Assembly (NCBI GenBank): GCA_022702705.1
Contig: CM040439.1
Location: forward strand, 28,701,345 to 28,765,344
Direction: 5' to 3'
Length of the DNA stretch: 64,000 nucleotides
Source: Papilionanthe hookeriana x Papilionanthe teres
Lineage: Eukaryota; Streptophyta; Magnoliopsida; Asparagales; Orchidaceae
Below, in pieces: positions 58,013 through 64,000 of the stretch (positions are counted from its first letter, which is position 1; each line of letters opens with the position of its first letter). The notes under the pieces were generated by a model that ran no database searches, was not told where the DNA came from, and saw nothing but the letters and a program-made list of their open reading frames with translations. A program made the position numbers and the translations under genes.

Positions 58013-58408
58013 TGATACGTGCTAGGGACGCCATTATCGGGATTTGCATGTTAAGTATGCTATTCTTGTTAGAAGTTCCACTTACTGATAACTAGTAAAT
58101 TTGCAATAACTGTGTATATCATTGATTTATTTCTTAGATGATCTTCAAGTAGTTACTGTCAGTAATGTTTACCAATGCGTCAAACACAAGTGCGCCACCA
58201 GGTATTTGATTAACATAAAATTTCCTTGATATGTGCTAGGGACGCCATTATTGGAATTTGCATGTTAAGTATGCTATTTTTGTTAGAAGTTTCACTTACT
58301 GATAACTAGTAAATTTGCAATAACTGTGTATATCACTGATTTATTTCTTAGATGATATTCAAGTAGTTACTGTCAGTAATGTTTACCAACGCGTCAAACA
58401 CAAGTGCG
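58013..58408. repeat. 216-bp tandem duplication
   Basis: TGATACGTGCTAGGGACGCC at 58013 is repeated as TGATATGTGCTAGGGACGCC at 58229. The copies run through GTCAAACACAAGTGCG, the second one being about 180 bp. Confidence 0.92.
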
Positions 58409-61224
58409 GAATCAGATTATGTCCAGGATCAACAATTACTCTAAAATTTGAGGATTTTCTAGATAAGTAATAAAATTTAATAATTTTTTCATATATATTT
58501 TGGGCAATTTAATAATTTTGCCCCTGGATATATTTTTTTGTTCAATGTCCGAAAAAATTAACCCACCCTAAAATATAAATCTTGCTCTGCTCCTGTGTCG
58601 AACAATTAGGTGAACCTAGAATTAATTTTTGTTTCGAAGATAGTTTGGACAACAGGCCAACTCTAACTAAAACGTGTTTGGCTAATTTTTGCAACCAGTC
58701 AATTATTTGAGGTTAAAACTCAATTCTTCATGCTAACAGGTTTAAAAAAAAATGAACAATTTAGTGAGGTTCTAGCAATTCCCTTTATCACAAAATTTAA
58801 TTTAGAAGTTCAGGATTAATTTTGTAGAGAATTCATTGTATCCGTTTACTCGAGCTTTGCATTTTTTAAAATCAAAATTCATACATTTTTGAAGAGGATG
58901 ATCCATGGCTGTATAGATGGTATTTTTGGTATCAACGTTTATTAGCAAAGTGATGTCATCGTATTTGAGAACAATGGAGATATTGAGGGTTCTAGAACAC
59001 ACACTTTTTTGTAATTTGGGCATTGTGGTGTCATATGGCTTTTGTTCATCTTGTAAAGGCTTATTATTGAGTACTGTGAGAATTAGGTTGTTGGGCCTTA
59101 AGGACAAAATGTATGCTGAAGCATGAGTAATGGCTGGTGTTATTAATAATTATGGAGTAGCTAAATAGTCTTCAATACTAGAACATCAGGTGTCAACATT
59201 AAGTATTTCGTGTTATTAGTTATATAAAGATATATAAAAAATATTTAAGGTGAGAGAATTTGGTATTTTGATGGAAGTAACACTTGTTGAAGCAAGCAAA
59301 AAAGGTATTGAACAATTTTTATAAAGATAAAATATTTGAAATTAATAGAATAAAGGCTGATTACAAAATATGCAATTTTAATGAATGTGAGTTTGATAAT
59401 TATCACTTAATAATATTAGAAGATCAACTATGATTCTGGCATGATTGATTCCAACACACTTAGATCTATTATGCAAAAGAAAGTGGTTAGGTATGAGGGA
59501 ATAACTTTCTAGTTGACGCTGAATTATCGAAACCAAGAAGTGTTTTAGTTACCATGAAATAAGAGAATATCATTGAGAATTAAGATAAATCTCATTAAAC
59601 TTTTATTAGATTGACCATGCTCAATGAATGTATCTGTAATATAGCAAAACATTCGATTAAAATAACTATAAAACTAGTTATGCAAGTTGGAATTGAAATA
59701 AAACTTGACATGATGGGGTTAGAATTATTATTTTAATAAATATTGAAAGGTACCCATTGACGATAAAATAATTGAATATAGATTTTAATGGTTCATATAT
59801 GTATTTTAGAGAACATGTGCCAATAAGAAGGATCATTAGACTGTCCGTGAAAATAATATGAATGGAAAGGGTGGATCTAAGTTAACATGGCGCTTTGCAG
59901 AACTTGCATAAACCATAGTTAATTGCCCTTCTAGACTTAAACATGAATGATCGAAGAGAAGTCTCATTGGTCATTGTAAGACGGTTTGATGGTGATGATG
60001 ATAGGTTATTTTTCGTTCTAATTAATTTTCAATAATTTATGTCATTTCTATTTTTAAATTATTTAAAGTGGCAAGTTCATGTATTATGTTTGCATGATGT
60101 TTTTTTGCTTTCTAAATCCTATAAATTAGGACATTTGTCCACCTTTTAACTATGTTAAAAATTGTTTGCATTGCTTGGTTTCGGGCTTAAAGGAAGCTTA
60201 ATGATATCGTTATAGGACTCATAGAAGCTATTTTGAGATGGAATTTAGCGGAGATGTGATTGTGGAATGACAAGAGAAAGGTAATATGCAAATTTGATGG
60301 CATTCGAACGGGATTACAGGAATAAAGCCGCTGTTGGACAGCAGGTTTGATGTCGTAAGCAGCTGTCGCGTCTGCAAATAGCAAAGAAAATTCCAAATCA
60401 ACGACGTTTGGGTGGCGAGGAGGTTCCACCCAGGTGGGACAATTCACACAGATCGGGAAAATAGTGGAAATCTTGCTTCAAGCTTGCGGGATGGTGTGGA
60501 TCCCTTATTTCACCTTCCCGCATTCGTGTGATCGAATCCGTGACGTGCAAAATCATGCAGTCACGTGGTCTAAAAGTTCTTAATACCGCTGGACACATTA
60601 TTAGAAAAAGCTCCCATGTCATTCTACTTAGCTAGGAGAGGCTTTGTCTTCTTCTCTAGAGGCTTTTGAAATCGATCTATCACCACTATAATAAATTCAT
60701 TGCTTTGCAGTGTTCAGGACATTCCAACTGGAAAATTTATTCCAAAGATTGTCTTAATAGAATAAGTAGCCATCTTTTTTGGGGCACTATCAAAACTAAA
60801 ATTGCACACAGATGGTATTAACACGAACTAAGCCACGAGCCATCAAATATGTAACTTGGTTCTTGCACTTCTTTTACTCAGCTGGACGCATCCAATAAAC
60901 AAATATGTCTGGGAGAACAAACTTTGGACTGAAATCTTTGACATACAGGGCCACCCTCAGTGAAAAACCACCCAAGAGATAAGCTGCCGGTCAGTATATC
61001 CGATGATTCTGTCAACAAGGGCCGTCTCTTTTCTATTATGGACTCCTCAGACTCACTACATTCTTTAACAACTAACGTTGATCCAGTTGGAGTCTTTCTT
61101 ATGTGTTCAACTTGAATCACTATCGTCGCTTTCTCATCAACTGAAAGTCGAGACTTCTGTCTGACATCTTCATTCTCTTATGTATCATAGTCCATTTCTT
61201 CATCTGCTTACTGGCCTATGAAAT
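58409..61224. other. No recognisable gene; possibly SHPRH intron 2
   Basis: AT-rich with short frames. A minus frame at 59107-58802 and mixed-GC sequence at 60190-60640 were examined and not recognised. 60880-61200 (minus) has an acidic frame ECSESEESIIEKRRPL that may be the tail of the gag relic to its right. Confidence 0.5.
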
Positions 61225-62206
61225 ATATCATCTTCTTGTTTGGGCAATCTAATACATTAGGCCTAAAATTGTAGCACTTGAAGTACTTCCTGGATGGGAC
61301 GAATTTGTGTGTGCTGGTGGGCTCCACATTTTCGTCAATCTGGATTGGTTTCTTCTCTTACAGAGTTTGGCTTGAATGCTTCACTGGGTGTACTCTTGCT
61401 GCTTAATCATGAAGTTGAACTTTATCTGTAAGGTGTGGTGGTCACCTGGTGATGTTATTTATTCGCCTTTAAAGTTAGGGTATGAACATCTGGTAATGTC
61501 CAATATGGTTGTAGTTGTATCACATTGCCAATGGACAGTTTCAATCCTCCTAGATATTGAACTAGTGTGTTCTCCTTGGGCTCCACAAGCCCACACTTTG
61601 ACATAAGTTGCTCAATCTGAGCGGAATACTCCTCTACCGATAGATCTTATTGCTGTAAGTGAAAATCTTAAAAACACATCCTGTCTATAATATGTTCGTA
61701 GATACTTGTGCTGTATCTCTCTTTTTATCTTGAACCATGCAGTAATTTTTTCTTTCCTTTTCGTTGTTGAAGTTGCTTTAGGTTATTCCATCATAAAAAA
61801 ATATTATTTCTTAGCTTAGTAGCGGCTAGCTTGACCATTTTTCAGGTGAAATCTCCTTATACTCAATGACTCGTTCCACTGTATGGAGTCACTGGATAAA
61901 CTTGTCCGGATCCATGCGACTGTTGACACTCGTTAAATCAATATTCACTATAATATACTAGCTTCTACTCTGTTATTCAATGCCACATCAACATGATATC
62001 AACCGCTCGTCATTGAAAATTTCCCGATGGATGGGATTCACTTCTTGATCTCTATCTGGTGAGTCACCGTTGTTGCTACAAGTGACCTCACCAAATTGTA
62101 TCCTCTCAAAAGCGACAAGTTTCTGTTGCATTTGGAAGATTTTTCGTTGCATATCTTCTATAGTAAGCTACTGGATACTTCTTTGCAGATTTCTCCTAGA
62201 CGCCAT
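61225..62206 (-). pseudogene. gag: Ty3/gypsy gag relic
   Basis: Minus-strand pieces in gag order: ATG at 62206 with RRNLQRSIQ, stop, DMQRKIFQMQQKLVAFERI; then RMDPDKFIQ stop LHTVERVIEYKE (about 61930-61860); EEYSAQIEQLMSKCGLVEPK (about 61640); VQYLGGLKLSIGNVIQLQPY then WTLPDV (about 61540); and a decayed zinc knuckle KCYNFRPNVLDCP (about 61285). Multiple stops and frame changes. No LTRs or pol are recognised nearby, so it is an old fragment. Confidence 0.75.
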
Positions 62207-62767
62207 TGTCTCCTTTTCTCTCGTTTAAGAATTCGACGGGTGTAGTTGTAGATAAAAGATTAGTGGAAGTTTAAGGTTTTGATGTAGGTGTCAGGACAAA
62301 TTTTTGGTGGAGGTACTAATGTTAAATTTTGTAAATTTTGCATTGGACTAGAAATTGTGGTAGGAATGATTTAGGTGCAGTGGTTTTTTTTTTGAATTTT
62401 GGATTGTGGTTATAAAGGCAAATCCTTCAAAATCTTAGATTTATCGGGCGCTGATATAAGATGATAACGTTCTAGGGCTCCTGGATGGTTTTTAGGTAGT
62501 AATTTTGGTGGTGAAGTGGTTATGGTATAACAAGGATGTGGAAATATGAAGTATTGACGATGTTTGAATGATTATGTGAGACAGTAGATTTGACATGTTC
62601 GACAGTTGTCTCAGCTGAAAACGACTCAAATGAGGACATGACAAGATACGGGCGGCGGGAAAATTCTACCACCTGTTTTTGAGCAAGATACAATCACATT
62701 ACTTGTAAAAGGAAAATAATACAACACTCTATTAGCATAAAAATCATAGGTACAATATCTAAAACAC

Positions 62768-64000
62768 ACAAACAACAACAACAACAACAACAACAAAGCC
62801 TTAATCCCACTAAGTGGGGTCGGCTACATGAATCCTTTTTCTCCATTGCGTCCTATTTAGTGCCAAATTTTCGTTTAAGATCATTTTTTATGCAATAAGC
62901 CCAACTTTTCTTAGGTCTACCTCTGCCTTTGTTAACATAAGTTGTATCTAAAACATCTACTCTCTTAATCGGATCATCAGGTGGTCGACGTTTAATGTGA
63001 CCAAACCATCTAAGGCGACTCTCTCTAATTTTATCCGTCACTCGTGCAACACCAACCCTATTACGGATATATTCATTACGCATTTTGCCTCTAAGTGTAA
63101 ACCCACTCATCCACCTAATCATTCTCATCTCGGCAACACTTAACTTAACATTATGCTTCTCTTTTAAAGACCAACATTCAACACCATAGAGCATTGCAGG
63201 TCTCACCACCATCTTATAAAATTTTCCTTTCGACCTAAGCGGTACTTTTCTATCACACAATAGGCCGGACGCATTCCTCTACTTCAACCAACCAACCTGA
63301 ATTCAACTATTAACATCCCCATCTATATCACCATCGCTTTGAACAATGGACCCGAGATATCTAAATCGTTCACACCTTTTAATAATTTGGTTACCCAAAG
63401 TTACACTTCTGTTACTATATCTACTATTACTAAAATTACATTCCATGTATTCAGTTTTAGTTCTACCCAAACGAAGACCTTTAGACTCCAATGTAGACCT
63501 CCATAATTCAAGTTTTTCTTGGGCTTTTTCTCTTGTCTTATCCACAATGAGGATATCATCAGCCAAAAGCATACACCAAGGTACATTCTTTTGTAAATGC
63601 CCAGTAAGACCATCCATAAATAAAGCAAAAAGATATGGGCTTAAAGCCGATCCTTGATGTAAACCAACAAAAATAGTAAAATATTTGGTCAATCCTCCTT
63701 CAGTTCGAACACATGAAACAACTCTAGCATACATATCTTTGATGACTTGAATATAAGTCGTATCAACACCTTTATTCTCAAGGACTCTCCAAAGAACCTC
63801 TAGGAACCTTATCGTAAGCTTTTTCTAAATCAATAAAAATCAAATGTAGATCCTCCTTATTATCTCTGTACTTCTCCATTAAATCTCTCAATAAATGTAT
63901 AGCTTCCATATTAAACCTGCCCGACATAAATCCAAATAGATTATGAGAAACCTTTGTCATACGTCTTAACCTATGTTCAATTACCCTCTCCCATAATTTT
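62768..64000 (-). mobile_element. RTE-type non-LTR retrotransposon (LINE), 3' half
   Basis: Minus-strand frames give the RT domain: LLRDLMEKYRDNKEDLHLIF then IDLEKAYDKVPR (63960-63790), VSCVRTEGGLTKYFTIFVGL, HQGSALSPYLFALFMDGL, and the active-site box MLLADDILIVDKT. The C-terminal region follows with KMVVRPAMLYGVECWSLKE, RMIRWMSGFTLRGKMRNEYI, SRLRWFGHIKRRPPDDPI and the end RGRPKKSWAYCIKNDLKRKF. The 3' end is GATTAAGGCTTTG then (TTG)n at 62797-62768, typical of plant RTE. Frameshifts near 63785 and 63280 break it. The endonuclease lies beyond the right edge. Confidence 0.9.

Noticed and set aside
58802..59126. Frame containing LKYDDITLLI that resembles a YxDD reverse transcriptase box
   Set aside because: No flanking RT motifs in any frame, and neighbouring residues do not fit Copia, gypsy or LINE RT.
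60187..60622. Minus-strand ORFs in a mixed-GC stretch
   Set aside because: Short, no recognisable motif, no splice context; left as unknown intergenic sequence.

Overview
The window is nuclear DNA of a flowering plant, probably a eudicot. The grounds are GT-AG introns, plant-type S6 kinase, NETWORKED and SHPRH genes, an AT-rich background, and dense plant-type transposons (Tat, Athila and Copia LTR elements, hAT, Harbinger and Mutator MITEs, an RTE LINE). No bacterial-style operon, CRISPR array, rRNA or tRNA gene was found.

Layout. (1) 1-5.5 kb, minus strand: the 5' part of an AGC kinase gene of the S6K family, with three coding exons, a 5' UTR exon and a roughly 3-kb 5' UTR intron; the rest lies beyond the left edge. 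(2) 5.5-9.8 kb: intergenic DNA with a hAT-like element (8-bp target duplication), a Tourist/Harbinger MITE and an unidentified minus-strand exon-like fragment. (3) 9.83-46.45 kb: one 36.6-kb nest. The outer shell is a Mutator-like element of about 0.5 kb (TIRs over 125 bp, 9-bp TSD CTTTTGTAC). A minus-strand Copia element (10063-18354, TSD TTATT) and a 27.8-kb minus-strand Ty3/gypsy element of the Tat (Ogre/Retand-like) type (18378-46177, TSD ACTAC) both inserted into it, 18 bp apart. An Athila-like LTR lies inside the Copia element. (4) 46.6-48.4 kb, plus: a decayed NETWORKED/KIP1-like (NAB actin-binding) pseudogene; its 5' UTR may lie on the far side of the nest. (5) 48.4-55.7 kb: MITE relics, a small gag-bearing LTR element, and a Harbinger-like element with an internal duplication. 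(6) 55.9-57.8 kb, plus: the first two coding exons of an SHPRH-type SNF2/RING helicase gene, with no later exon found. (7) 58-64 kb: a tandem duplication, a gypsy gag relic and the 3' half of an RTE-type LINE on the minus strand.

The most notable system is the Tat element. Besides gag, protease, RT, two RNase H-like domains and integrase, it carries a sense-strand ORF region just after integrase that encodes an AlkB-family 2-oxoglutarate/Fe(II) dioxygenase. This domain resembles the plant ALKBH9/ALKBH10 m6A RNA demethylases and keeps the HxD, distal His and Arg positions. Its LTRs are about 7.4 kb each and its 3' UTR holds an 82-84-bp tandem array. Many apparent frameshifts sit at CG/CAG/CTG motifs. 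The two LTRs differ at the same kind of motif, so part of the apparent decay may be sequence error in methylated DNA.
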